DNA from: Apricaphanius iberus | Taxonomy: Eukaryota > Chordata > Actinopteri > Cyprinodontiformes > Aphaniidae | Assembly: GCA_028564705.1 (NCBI GenBank) | Contig: JAPXFQ010002758.1 | Span: forward strand, 1,263,501-1,327,500 | Direction: 5' to 3' | DNA: 64,000 nt | Shown here: piece by piece, positions 49,189 to 60,210 of the stretch | Position numbering within the stretch: the first letter of the stretch is position 1 | Layout: every line of letters begins with the position of its first letter | The notes under the pieces: model-generated | Databases searched by the model: none | The model's input: only the letters and a program-made list of their open reading frames with translations | Told to the model about the DNA's origin: nothing | Program-made: the position numbers and the translations under genes

Positions 49189-49608
49189 ATATATTTAAAC
49201 CTGTATGTTCTTTCACTAATTGTTAACCAGCAAAAAAGTCTGTACCAAATTCCTGATTTAAAAAATAATTTAAGTTGTATATAATTTATGTTGTATAATT
49301 ATATAGAGAACAGTTGAAATTTGTCATTAAGGTCCAAAATTGATTAAATTTGTCTTGTAATGATAAAACATGTCTGACTAGAAATATATACTTCCCTATA
49401 GTCAAATTTAAAAGTAATAAATGTGTAAGCATTGAATAGCTTAATACATTACTTTACATGACTTATGAATATTATTTATTTATTTTCATTTTGTTACATC
49501 CCAGATTCTCTATTGTTGTCGTTGCGGTTTAGGAAAGTAAACATCAGCTCATAAAATGGACTCCAATTGCTCCCATATTATTATTATTTTTTCTTTCTAT
49601 ATTTGCAG

Positions 49609-49773
49609 CTGGCTTCTGCTCTGGAAGAACAACGGTCTCAGAGTGCTTTGCAACTACGGGAGAATTTGGAGGTGCTTCGTAGAGAGGCTGAGCAGCAGCT
49701 GAAGACAGAAGGGGAGAGGAACCAGATGTTGCTTTCTCAGTCTCAACAAGAAATTTCCCAGCTTCACCTGAAG
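49609..49773 (+). CDS. coiled-coil gene, exon (LASALEEQRSQ)
   Basis: The acceptor is ttttttctttctatatttgcag, the strongest pyrimidine tract of the set, and the donor is ctgaag|gtgaaa. The 165-nt exon is phase 0 to phase 0 and encodes 55 residues: LASALEEQRSQSALQLRENL, EVLRREAEQQLKTEGERNQM, then LLSQSQQEISQLHLK. It is almost pure heptad coiled coil. The next intron is the shortest in the gene at 690 bp. Confidence 0.9.
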
Positions 49774-50463
49774 GTGAAAATTTTGTTCACATTTAAAATA
49801 CTTGATGATTAAGGTTTACTGTCCAAACAGTTCTGTTTATATTACGGACAAGTTTGAACAAAGAAACAGCTGTTCTGGCATCTTCAACAGCTTCGCTCAA
49901 CGTTTGTCTGCATTTTTGTCCTCAATCCTGCCTGTATGATTATTTACCTTGCATGCCTTCTTGTGACACAAGCATTTGCATGCAGACAGCATGATTAATT
50001 TTGTGGTTTGCAAGAGTTTTTAAACCCAGACAGGGGAGGTGAGACTGCAGAAAGCAAGAAGCAAACAGCCATCCTACTTTCTCAAATACATGTTCCACCC
50101 ACAGTATGAATGTATGAGTAACAAGGAAGCACACTGAAGTCTTAGCAGGAATAGGATCACTACTTTGTCAGATAATACATTTCCAGTTTGTAGATAAATG
50201 CTAAATTCCCAATATAGTTCTTGGTGTGTTTATCTCTGCAGATTCCCCCATGCCCCCACTGGTCATTGTCACACACACACAAAAAAACCTCTAAAACATA
50301 TAAACACAATATGATTTCAATTTTACTGTTACCCTCAAATAATATTTGATGTAGAATGAAAAAGAGGAACAACCAAAAAGAACTTCATCTGAATTGCGAT
50401 TTAGATTATAGTTAACTGTTTACTGTTTTAATGCACAACCTGAACTAATCCTTTTTTTTTTAG
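49774..50463 (+). other. short intron, 690 bp
   Basis: The ends are gtgaaa and cctttttttttag. Apart from a short CA run near 50272-50282 I see nothing notable in it. Confidence 0.85.
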
Positions 50464-50667
50464 CTGGAGGAGGGAAGGCTGGAGGTGCAGCACCTGAGAG
50501 CGGAGCTTCAGCAGGAGAAGAGACGCAGAGAGGATGAGAGGAGGACACAAGAGGCAGCAAGGGAGAGGAGAGAGGAAGAGGTACACAGACAGGAGGCACA
50601 AGAGCTGAGACAAGCTAAAGCTAAGCTAGCTCTGATGGCTGAGAAGAATACTGCACTGAAAGAGGAG
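50464..50667 (+). CDS. coiled-coil gene, last supported exon (LEEGRLEVQHLRAEL)
   Basis: The acceptor is tccttttttttttag and the donor is gaggag|gtgggt. The 204-nt exon is phase 0 to phase 0 and encodes 68 residues: LEEGRLEVQHLRAELQQEKR, RREDERRTQEAARERREEEV, HRQEAQELRQAKAKLALMAE, then KNTALKEE. It is extremely rich in Glu, Arg and Gln, a single long alpha helix or coiled coil. No stop codon precedes the donor, so the gene must continue, but no further exon is supported within the remaining 13.3 kb. Confidence 0.9.
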
Positions 50668-50973
50668 GTGGGTGTACAGTGCTTTTCAAAAGCATTCATA
50701 CATACCTTCTAACCGTCTCAAATCTTGTCACATCTCAACCAAAAACTTCAGTCGACTCGGTTAGATTGTCATCTAATTTAACAACTGAAAAGTACCTTAT
50801 AACTGTGAAGTGGAAAGAAAAAAAGGGTTAATTTATTTCTATGAATAAATATTTTAAAATTATGTCTTGCTTTTTTTTCGGTCTCCTAGTGTTTTAACGT
50901 TGCAAAGACCCAAATAGGGAACAGACAACAAAAAACATGTGGAAGAAGGTACCCTGATCAAATGAGCATCAGT

Positions 50974-51606
50974 GGCTGGTTTATACTTCTCCGCCTACAT
51001 TGAAACGGATTGACGTAGCGCCAATATCCCTCAGCGCAAGGCCTCTCTGTCACCTACTCAAGAACGGACAGAGTAGAGCCCAAATTTCTAACTATCCGTC
51101 TCCGTCAACAGAGAGCGTATCCCTGCCTTCCAGGAGCCAGAGATCATGTCACCAGAACGGTGCTCTATAGTCAATGTAATCAGCAGTCAATGCACCGTTT
51201 GGGCTCTGCACATTTTATGTTGAAAGGACAGTTTATCTAATATGCTGTTTTGGTGATTTTGAACACAAGGAGATGTAGAGAAACAACAAAACAGAACGTT
51301 GTGTTTTTTGTGTGTTTTTAGAGTATTCTATGAGCTGCACTTCTAGTAAAAAGCTCTATAGCTTAAACAGAAATTACTCTCCGTCGTCCATTGTTCATTG
51401 AGTGGGGAATGTGTTCAAAAGCTGAAAAAATAAACTTAGTTAACCAGAAACCACAATGAAATGGTAAGCAGTCTCGCCATGAAAAGTTAGCACCCCCTGC
51501 TGTCCTGGTCGATAAGACAGAAACAGAGAACCAAAAACGAAAAACATCTCCGTCAATATGTCTGCGTCTGGGTGAAAACTTGCTGACAGAGAAGTATGAA
51601 CTAGGC
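50974..51606. mobile_element. TIR element, possible Harbinger/piggyBac-type MITE
   Basis: The left end ggctggtttatacttctccg and the right end, reverse-complemented (gcctagttcatacttctctg), are imperfect inverted repeats about 630 bp apart. The interior has CCGTC-rich words repeated near both sides (tctccgtcaa, atccgtctccgtcaac). There is no ORF of note and the target duplication is unclear. Confidence 0.5.
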
Positions 51607-52271
51607 TTAAAACTAAACTTTCTGGCCTACATGTAAAACACTATGTGTTTATGAAACATAACACTGTTCATCAACCCGAGTAAAACATGGTAGCGCCAGG
51701 ATTGGTGTTTGGACACGTTTCTACTAAGGGACAAGGCGCTGCTAAGATGGATGTAGCTAGATATAGGGCATTACTAAAAAAATGGCTACAAAATATTTTA
51801 AATTGGGATTGATTTTTATCTTATTGCAGGATGACTCAGACTCACACTGGAAAGCATATTGATGTGTTAGAAAGATCTAATTAGAGTGTAAACTTGAATC
51901 TATATGCCACTTGACTCAAAAATTGCAGTTTACATCTTATCTGACTGAGCTTGATCTGTTATTCAAAAACTCACTTGTGTAGGTGTTCAAACCTAATAGA
52001 CACTCAGAAAGATTAAAGAATAATGGCACCTTAACGTAAGTCTGCATCCTCAACGGGGTATGAATTAAATGATCATGTTTCCTTCAATTTCAAAATTATA
52101 ATCTGCTCTGTACTTTGGTCACCTGAAAACCCAATAGAGTACATTAAGGTTTTCTCACAAAAAAAGGACAAAATATGAAAAAGATAGTATACAAATGTTA
52201 TCTAGACACTACGTGTCAATGTCACATCTGTCCATGTGTGTCACTAATGTTTCTCTGAAGCTTGTTCCAGG

Positions 52272-52834
52272 CTGCTTAAAGCTGCAGTAGGTAACTCTGA
52301 GAGGAGAGCAGACTTTGCTTGAAAATTTGAACTCAAACAAGCTTCACATCACTCCCCCTCCCTCTCCGGTGCACTCATGCCCCGCCTCCAAGGCCCTCCT
52401 GCTCCTCCCTCCTAGTTGAGAATCTCAGCTGACGCGAGTGCGAACCGGTAAGAGCAAAACATAAACTCACCTCCACACAGCTAGAAAAGATGTTGCTGTC
52501 CTGTTGCTCGGCCATAGCTTACTCCTAGCTTCGTGCCGCTATCTGTTCTGACAGAGCTCAGGCGGTTGCGTACATAGTTGCGTAGCGGAGCGCGGGGCGA
52601 GTCGTGGTGTGTGTGAGGAGTGATAGACAGATGTCAGACACTCCATCAGATGCTGCTCTGGCTCTGATTGGGTGTTTTCTACCGGGAGCGGTGGATTCTT
52701 GCAAATCGCAGTAGGCGTGACCAATGGAGCTGCTTATTTAAAATAAATTACTAATCTCATTTCCTACTTTCAGGACATATGGACAATCACAAAAAGTGAC
52801 TTTTATTATAGTTACCTACTGCAGCTTTAAGCAG
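52272..52834. mobile_element. TIR element with 24-bp perfect ends
   Basis: The left arm 52272-52295 begins ctgcttaaagctgcagtagg and is exactly reversed at 52811-52834. The 563-bp interior is GC-richer than the surroundings (gagcgcggggcgagtcgtgg, cactccccctccctctccgg) and has no coding capacity I recognise. Perfect ends imply fairly recent mobility of a non-autonomous DNA transposon. Superfamily not assigned. Confidence 0.75.
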
Positions 52835-52875
52835 TCTTTGACGAGTGACATTGTAACTTGCTTAATATTTCTCAC

Positions 52876-52939
52876 TGTGTGTGTGTGTGTGTGTGTGTGT
52901 ATGTATGGTTGTGTGTGTGTGTGAGAGAGAGAGAGAGAA
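52876..52939. repeat. compound (GT)n(GA)n microsatellite
   Basis: About 12 GT units, an ATGTATGGTT interruption, further GT units and then about seven GA units follow directly after the TIR element. Confidence 0.9.
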
Positions 52940-54259
52940 TGAGTGAAAAGACAAGACTCTAGGGACATCAGCTTTACATTTGGTAACCTTTACAGCGACT
53001 ATGTTTGTCATGCAAGAAGGAGTGTGAAGTTGTCATCACGGCATAGTTTGACTGCCTTACCACCAACACATACACACACGATCTCATGCAAACAAGCAAG
53101 GCTCTCGTATATTTTTGTTTTTGTTTTTCTTTTGCTTTGTGCATTGTGTGAGTTCTTGCCCCGCTTCCTTTCTCTTAGTTCATAGTTATCTACAGAAACG
53201 AATCACTGGAACAGAACTAAAATATTTTTGTTCCTCTAACTGCACCTGAGAACTTCTGATCTATTTGCTGGTTACTTCACCAGAGATCAATGCAGCTCAT
53301 TTTATTTAATCTACTCACTCTGACAGCTTGTTTTTACACACATGCAGCACAAATAGTCATTTTAACTTCCAGCTGGAAGGTGGTAAACAGTCACCTTATG
53401 TTACTTTGATATACTGTCAAATTTCCCTTTCTCATGTTTTTTTTATTTAATTTATTTGTTTTGTTTTAACGACAAAGAAAAGCAGGTAAATCTGTATCTG
53501 TCTAAAGTTGACTGGCCATGCATTACTGGGAGGCCCAACTTGATTACAGTCTTTACTCATATGCCTTCGTGCTTTTTCCATATTTGCTCCCTTCAGGTCT
53601 GTTTTGCTGACTGACAGCAGCTACATGCTGTGGCTTCAGAAAAAGGGTTGTTGAGAGCTGTGGGACAAACCAAAACACTGAAGTCGCAAAAGATCAAATC
53701 AAAACCACAACGGTGAAGTGAAAAGCTCTGATCATGCACAGAGAGAGAAGTGCAGTTTAGGCAATTTCTCTTTTTGTTGGTCTTCTCTTATATATCAAGA
53801 TTCACATTTTTAATGTATATTTATTTAAAATTCTATGTGAAGCTGTTAATCAATGCAATAAAAAAACATTCAGTTTTTTTAAATTGCATTGCATGGACTC
53901 ACAGGATGTCATGCCTTCTATAAAAAAACAACAACATGCAAATCTGTTCATTTGTAAGACATGTAGAATTATTCATGAGGGAGATCTTTCAAAAATCTCA
54001 TTTTATTCTCGTTCTTCACTGGGTTTTGCTACCTAAAACTCCAGTTCCAAATCACATCCAGATCTGCACATTTTGGCACCGAGGATAAAGATATCTTAAG
54101 AGTCTTAACACAGATGTGTCTTTCATTGCAATAGCACCATCTCATTTTGATTAATTGGTACAAATCCACCCTTTAAATTCATTACATAAAGTAAATAAAG
54201 GACAAAAAAACCCTGCATTGTCTATGGTTTTTGCAGAGCTGTGGAAGGCTGCTACCAAT

Positions 54260-54345
54260 GAACTGACAACCCTGGACGGGTCATCAGTCCATCAAAGGGT
54301 AACGCAGAGATACGCAGGACAAACAACCATAGTCCCTCTGAACTA
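54260..54345 (+). repeat. LINE/SINE-tail-like fragment
   Basis: The words accctggacgggtcatcagt, ccatcaaagggtaac and caaacaaccat match the frequently seen vertebrate repeat motif CCCTGGACAGGTC...CAGTCCATC...ACAAACAACCAT. It abuts the hAT-like copy on its right. Confidence 0.4.
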
Positions 54346-54682
54346 GGGGTGCACCAATACTGCTACCGGGGCCGATACTATTCTAATATACTCGTATCGG
54401 TATCGATTAGTTAACCCATACTATGAACCGATACTGTGGTAACTCTGCAATAGTTTCACATGAAATGTTTATTTTTCTCTTGAAATTTTAGTGTTTTGGT
54501 CATCTTTATTAATACTTTATTTTTTTATCTAATTTACCATAATTGGTTGAAGCAAGCAGAGAAGAAAAGAACATCTATCTTCCAATTAATAGCATTTTTT
54601 TGGTACTCGGTAAGGTTGTCAGATCCAAGTATCGGTATCGTATTGGTTTGAAAAAAAGTGGTATTGTTGCATTGCAACTCTT
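54344..54682. mobile_element. non-autonomous hAT-like element (ATCGG family, copy 2)
   Basis: It starts taggggtgcaccaatac, close to the hAT-style AGGGATGCACC end, and contains many GTATCGG/CCGATAC words. The interior shares tctttattaatactttat, atctaatttaccataa and caagcagagaaga with 29577-29905. The right end has decayed (gcattgcaact). Confidence 0.6.
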
Positions 54683-54980
54683 AAGGCCAAATTAGAAGGA
54701 CTAAATAACCTAACAAGTACATTTTAAAACTCTGGAGGAAAGCTGGAGTACCCGAAAAGAACCTATGCACAGCCTGGGGTGTGTCTCATGTTGTCTTCTC
54801 TTCAGCTCACCCTCTATTTGTATAGCAAACGTTTAACAACAAGGTCATTTAAGGGGGTTTGGGTGATTAGGGTATAAAACAAAATCTGCAATAAACCAAC
54901 ATTAAAAGCATAAAACACACCATAAGAGACATTTACAACACATTTTATGTATGACATATTAAAATATGTAAAATTCTAGC

Positions 54981-55948
54981 TAGGGGTGGGCAATATGACG
55001 ATGTCAGACTGTTTTAAGATCTACACGTCTGACCATCTGTAATTTTAACAGATCGTTTTGTCACTATTCATAGTTCGGCTGCTATTTCTGCATCTGTATG
55101 GAAAGGAAGGTCTTTGCTGTCTCCCTTCTCTCACCGAATGACTGAGACAGCAAACAATCCGTGCTACGAGTCGCCCAGCTGCAAGTTGTCGGGAAGTTGG
55201 TTTGGTGTTGTTTTTAAAAACAGCGCCATTCCACACATGTACGCAGAAGATAAAGAGAGTTGCAGGAAATATAAAGGATATATTTGGATGGAAGGAAGAA
55301 GAAGAATTTTCTTATGTTACTGCACTGTTAGACCTGATTACACTACACTCTAGTGTACACCTTTTTTTTTACATTACATTGTTACCTTTTTATTTGGCAG
55401 CTGTTACTGTTTGCAGAAAAAAAAAACATTTTAACTAATTAAACCGTTATTTACCTCATCGTATGATGGTTATTTATTGCTGTATTATAGATTGCACAAT
55501 AAATATTACACTATATTTGCAGCTGCATGTTAGTTTTTTTAAAAGATTTTATATTTACTTCTATTTGTTCAATATCATATTTTTTTAGTAAAGTAAGTTC
55601 ATGTGTCCTCTATGTTTTCTGTTGCCTTATAAGACAAGTCAAGATAAAAAAAAATTATATAATTGCACTTAAATACGGTTCCGATTTTTATATATTTTTG
55701 AGTGAAGTTATTTGAAAAACGAGAAATACTCTGACTTTTGTAGTTGTATTACTCAGGACTTTCTTTGCATTTTTAGTATTTTAGCACCGTGTTTATTAGC
55801 CCTAATTTATTTTTTTTAATTTATTCAATATTTCTCTTCTTTAATGTGTAATTTAAGTAATGTTGGTAAAAAATTGTGATAAAGTCAAAATCGTGATATA
55901 TAATTTAGAAATTGTGATATTCTATTTTTGGCATATCGCCCAGCACTA
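54981..55948. mobile_element. non-autonomous hAT-like element, 968 bp
   Basis: The left end is taggggtgggcaatatgac and the reverse complement of the right end is tagtgctgggcgatatgcc. The flanks attctagc (54973-54980) and attccagc (55949-55956) match in 7 of 8 positions, fitting an aged 8-bp hAT target duplication. The interior is AT-rich with short ORFs that do not resemble transposase. Confidence 0.7.
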
Positions 55949-56994
55949 ATTCCAGCTATTATTCATCTCTTACTCATAGTCCGCTCTAAACAAATGAGTT
56001 GAGTTTTTAGCCTTGGTTTAAATGAACTCAGTGTTTCAGCAGCTTTGAACTGAAAAAAGGGCATCATTCCTTTACCTTGACGACTAAACTATACTTAATA
56101 AACTCCAGGTTGTTCTCCTCCCAGGTGACAGCCTTATAATAAGTTCCCTCCTTCAGCCAAAAACAGCTGGAAAACAAAAGGCAGGCACCCTTGACTCATA
56201 GTGGCCATCACGCAAGTTGTGCAACGATCTTCGCTCGCTTCTCAAAACAGGTGAAACGGTACTAATCTGCCGCTGGAGACGTGTGCGTGGTAATCATTTG
56301 TGGTGTTCCGGCTAGTGGGTTCAGACTTTGCCGTCCTGCCTCAGCTATTTTTATGTACAGCTTAACAAGTTTTGCGCACCTGTAACAAAGCAGCTGATTG
56401 CTGCGCTCCTCCTCCTGAGTCTTCCAGGTAAGTTCAGTTTTTCTCTCGGAGTTTCAAAGAGGCAAACAAATGCAAACAAAACACACCAAATCCACACACA
56501 CAAACCTTGCAAAATACATACAAAAATTAAAAATACAAATATTTCGCACTGTGCAACACTTACATTAGTTAGCCTATATTCTCAATGTTTACAGAGAAAT
56601 CCCTGCAAAGGTTTTGATTAAACTATAGAAGAGACTAAAGGATTAGTGCGTGTCTGAGAGGCTGGGGGGCGTGGCATCACGATGCTGGCTCTCCATCGTT
56701 ATGTCGGTCAGCCATCACGATCTGCACAATCCTAATTTGCATGATTATGGAAATTATGTTATTCATTAGCAAGGACCACTCTTACATAGATTTGAATTAC
56801 GGATGTTTTATTGAAGGAAGGGATTAAAAGGAAGTAGAGTGTGCAGAAATGCGTCGATGAAGGCTTAGGATGTAGAATCAGTGTGGGGGTGTGGTCTTCA
56901 GGAATGTATCTTTCCCAAGCCTGCTCAAAACGCCCCCGGCCAGACGGAACCAAAAAGAAGATGTTAGAGGGGGCTAGGACTATGAGTGAAGCTG

Positions 56995-57170
56995 TTGAAG
57001 GGATGCTGAGATGGAAGCGATATAAGGGTGTGAGGAGGGAAGGAGGGGATGTGAGGATGAGAAGATGAAAGAGTAGATGTGGGGATGAGGGCTGGGATGT
57101 GGGGATGATGAAAGGGATGAAGGGAGGGAATGAAAGGATGAGGGAGTAGATGGATGGGGTGAAACCTTAG
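56995..57170. repeat. purine-rich GGATGAGG-type tract
   Basis: The + strand is nearly pure purine plus T with recurring gggatgagg, gatgtggggatga and gaatgaaaggatgagg words, a diverged simple repeat of about 7-8 bases. ORFs through it translate to Ser/Pro/His repeats on the minus strand and are not genes. Confidence 0.6.
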
Positions 57171-58047
57171 AGAGGGTCAAGTGATTTTTGTCGACTCCGA
57201 AAAAATTTTACCTATTGAGACATAGAAGTCCCTGTCCTTTAGGTAAGAGTCAAACCAGAAATGTACCAGAGAGTCCTACCCAATTCTCCAGTTGCTTCAG
57301 TAATACACAGTTGTCAACAGTGTTGAATGCTGTTTAACTGCTGAAATGCAGAAAGACTTATCACTGCTATTAAACAGGAGCTAATTCTTGCACTTTCTTT
57401 CCCAGGGATGCCAATAAGTGTGCCACCGAGAACAAACTTAAAACCTTCTGACAATATATATATTTTTACTTTACACAAAAATTTGATTTTAGGACTGAGC
57501 CACAGAGGCTGCATTATTCCATACTAGTTTGTAAAGGTTATTATATCCCATATTTACCTCATATCATCTTGCCAGCGTTTGATCATCAGAGTACATCACC
57601 CCCCCTCCGCCTCCCTCTCACATTCATGCAGCTGAGCTTTGTAGTATTGTAGCCTGACAGCCTTCTAATAGCCCTCCTTCCAACCTATTTAACTGCGTTC
57701 CTTTCAGAGTGCCTGTTTACAACAGTTCAGCCAGTTCAAGGTGCCCTGATGCCAATTTCGCAGCTGACATGCTCCTTTATGTGAGTCGTAGACCTTCAGC
57801 TCAACAGCTTCCCCACCACCGACACCCTCATCTTTCTCATCTAATTTAAACAGCCCCTGTTTTTACTGTGCGTTGACAGAAGCCAAAGCAGATCTGTTAC
57901 CATAATTTCTTCAAATAACCTTTTTCTTTTAATGTTTTTTATTCTTTTTCTGTTTTTTGTGTTTTTTACTACATCTTTAATGATCCTTCCCAGCTTGTAA
58001 CTGGTTCATCATTTTCATTGTGTTTTTTCCTTAGTAGTATTGATCTT

Positions 58048-58108
58048 TGTGTGTGCACACGTGTGTGTGGGTGGTGTGTGTGTGCGTGCGTGTGCGCATG
58101 TGTGTGTT
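58048..58108. repeat. GT-rich microsatellite
   Basis: An imperfect GT/GC alternating run (gtgtgtgcacacgtgtgtgt, gtgcgtgcgtgtgcgc), potentially Z-DNA-forming. Confidence 0.8.
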
Positions 58109-58634
58109 GGCTAGAGATAACTTGGTTTTGATCATGACCTTGTGATATCAATCGGTTGCTTAGCTACTGTGTCAAAGTCTGAGCATTTTCCTCAACTGCT
58201 GAAGGACATCAGCGACCTTTCACCTATCTGTTTTTTCAGACAACAAAATAATGATCATTCTCTTGGGAACTATATGTCACTCTTAGACTGAAAAAAATAA
58301 ATAAGGTCAAAGCCATTTATCATAGGGGCCAGAGTATATGCTGTTTGTTCACATATTGTACAATATATGCACTCAATACTCCATTGGGGCTCTTTTTGCA
58401 TGAATTACTGCATCATTGCCATATAGAATGGAGACTTTATTGACAGTCTGCATTGATGGGGTTGAGGTCTCTTAAGGCGTCTCTCCAGTAGTACTCGGCA
58501 CGGCTCGACTTGTTAAGTGTTGCTTCACAGTTCCAACTAACCAGAGCGTCTGAAGTGAGGGGGTGCGTCATATGGTTGGCGGCGCCAGAGTACGTAGCCG
58601 GAAGTAAACAAAGGCTTAGACAGGAAGAAGAACA

Positions 58635-58836
58635 ATGGCAACTTCACTAGCGATCGTGAGCTTTTTGCTCAGTTCGTGGATTTCTGTAGTGCAACGTCGA
58701 AGAGAAAGCCTCTCTTATCGAAGAATAAGGACCCCTGAAAGGCTATACGCTGCAAGGAAAAAGTGGAGTAGCACAAACGAGTGTGAGAAGCTCTGCAGGA
58801 GAATGACGCGACAGGACCCTGGCAGCTTGTGTGGGT
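58635..58836 (+). pseudogene. possible Harbinger transposase first exon
   Basis: The frame opens MATSLAIVSFLLSSWISVVQ, continues RRRESLSYRRIRTPERLYAA and then RKKWSSTNECEKLCRRMT, and reaches a tgtgg|gtaagc donor-like site. A hydrophobic start followed by an Arg-rich stretch is usual for HARBI1-like N-termini. No DDE catalytic part is visible downstream, so the copy is deleted. The assignment is an inference from context. Confidence 0.3.
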
Positions 58837-60041
58837 AAGCCAATGCAAATACTACCCCGATGTGGTGGGCTATAAACATGCTCTGGGTATTTATTAATTT
58901 GCTAAAGCCCAGCGTAAAAACCTATGTTAAAAGATTAGCTTTATTATTAAGTATTGTGTGTGTGCGTGTTTCAGATGACTGCTCTGTGAAGTCGACGCAG
59001 CTGACCGTCGGTTTGGTCGTTTAACGGGGCCTTGCAGTGATGAGACGTTCTTCTGGGTTTCACCGTAGCTCAGTGGCTGCAGAACTTAAGGATGTCGGAA
59101 CAAATTCATCTACATGTGCAGCAAACTACGTCTATCGCTGCAGCGACACAGCTTTTCACCTATGTGTCCCCTTAAAGAAAGGAGTTGTCATATACATGCT
59201 ACGAATTCTATGAATTACAAACCACAACTGCATGTTTTGTAATAAAGCTGTGTGCTTCGAAAATGTTTTCAGTTTTTTTAAATCACCACTACAATGTGTT
59301 TTACAGATAATATCCCATTTTTGAGTAGGCTTAGGCTTTTCAGCAGTTTTCAAATGTATGCAGTTTACTTATTTAGCAGCGCAAGAATTTTTTACTTTTA
59401 ACAGCCAGAGAAAATGGTGCCATCAGTTTTTTAAAAATGTTGCTGAACCCTGATGCCAGATATAACAGTGTAAAATGATTCCACCAACCAGCATGTAATG
59501 GAACTGCAAATGATAATACAAGCGTATATCTTGGATATTTTTATTGGATAGGTATAGAAAACGTTCAGAAACAACATTTCTGTGGATCATGGTTTAGTCT
59601 TTAGCATCGCAGGAAGGTTTGATTGAAGGCATCGTGTCATCTCCACCCTCCGTAAGCCGGTTTCCTGCTTCTGCTCCATCAGAAGAAGGTGTTGATCCCG
59701 CTGCAATGGATCGCAGATATTCTTTTAAAGTATTATCCTTAAATTGCATTTAAAACATACACTATGAATTAAAATTAAGGAATAGAAACAAATGTCTCAG
59801 TGCGTTGCAGAAAACATAAGTAGGTCATTCATATTTACAAAAACAAAACACGGCATCAGAGCTAATTTGGATAACTGATACTAAAAGAACTGTCATATTG
59901 AAGATAATATGCAGCTGAATAGGTTAATATTGTGAATAAAATATACAAACGGCATGAAATTTGCTTCCTACCGACAGTACGAGACAGCGAGTTCAGGGCA
60001 TCGGTGTTCTCCGTTTCTCTGCTTCGGCCTGCTGGTGAGGG

Positions 60042-60210
60042 CTATCGGCTATGAACCACGATCAGCTCCTCCTTGATAACCCTCTCACAGCGAGCAGCTC
60101 CATCTAGCCCACACTGAATCTTCTCTTCAGCCAACAAACTCAGAAATGCTGAAACTCCTTTTGGATCACAGCACTGGTTTTTAACGTTGTCATTGTTCTT
60201 CAGCCAACAC
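60042..60210 (-). pseudogene. Myb/SANT-like peptide of a Harbinger element
   Basis: The minus strand reads GVSAFLSLLAEEKIQCGLDG and then AARCERVIKEELIVVHSR before a stop. The AFLSLLAEEKIQxxLDGAxRxExV pattern matches the first helix region of the Myb/SANT-like DNA-binding proteins encoded by Harbinger elements. The rest of the domain is lost after the stop. Confidence 0.5.

Larger units (their letters stand above)
43956..49608 (+). other. intron, 5.7 kb
   Basis: The ends are gtgagg and ctatatttgcag. Inside are an antisense ORF (45730-46197), a fragment with AATCGATT/AATCGTAATC words near 47240-47505 ending caacacagccctac (hAT-like), an 18-bp perfect hairpin (47709-47746) and a complete small hAT MITE (48963-49188). 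CA-rich stretches occur near 46960-46990. No additional exon is supported. Confidence 0.65.

Noticed and set aside
57708..57740. 33-nt open segment (SACLQQFSQFK) after ttcctttcag as a downstream exon
   Set aside because: The donor gtgccc is poor and the peptide does not continue the heptad pattern.
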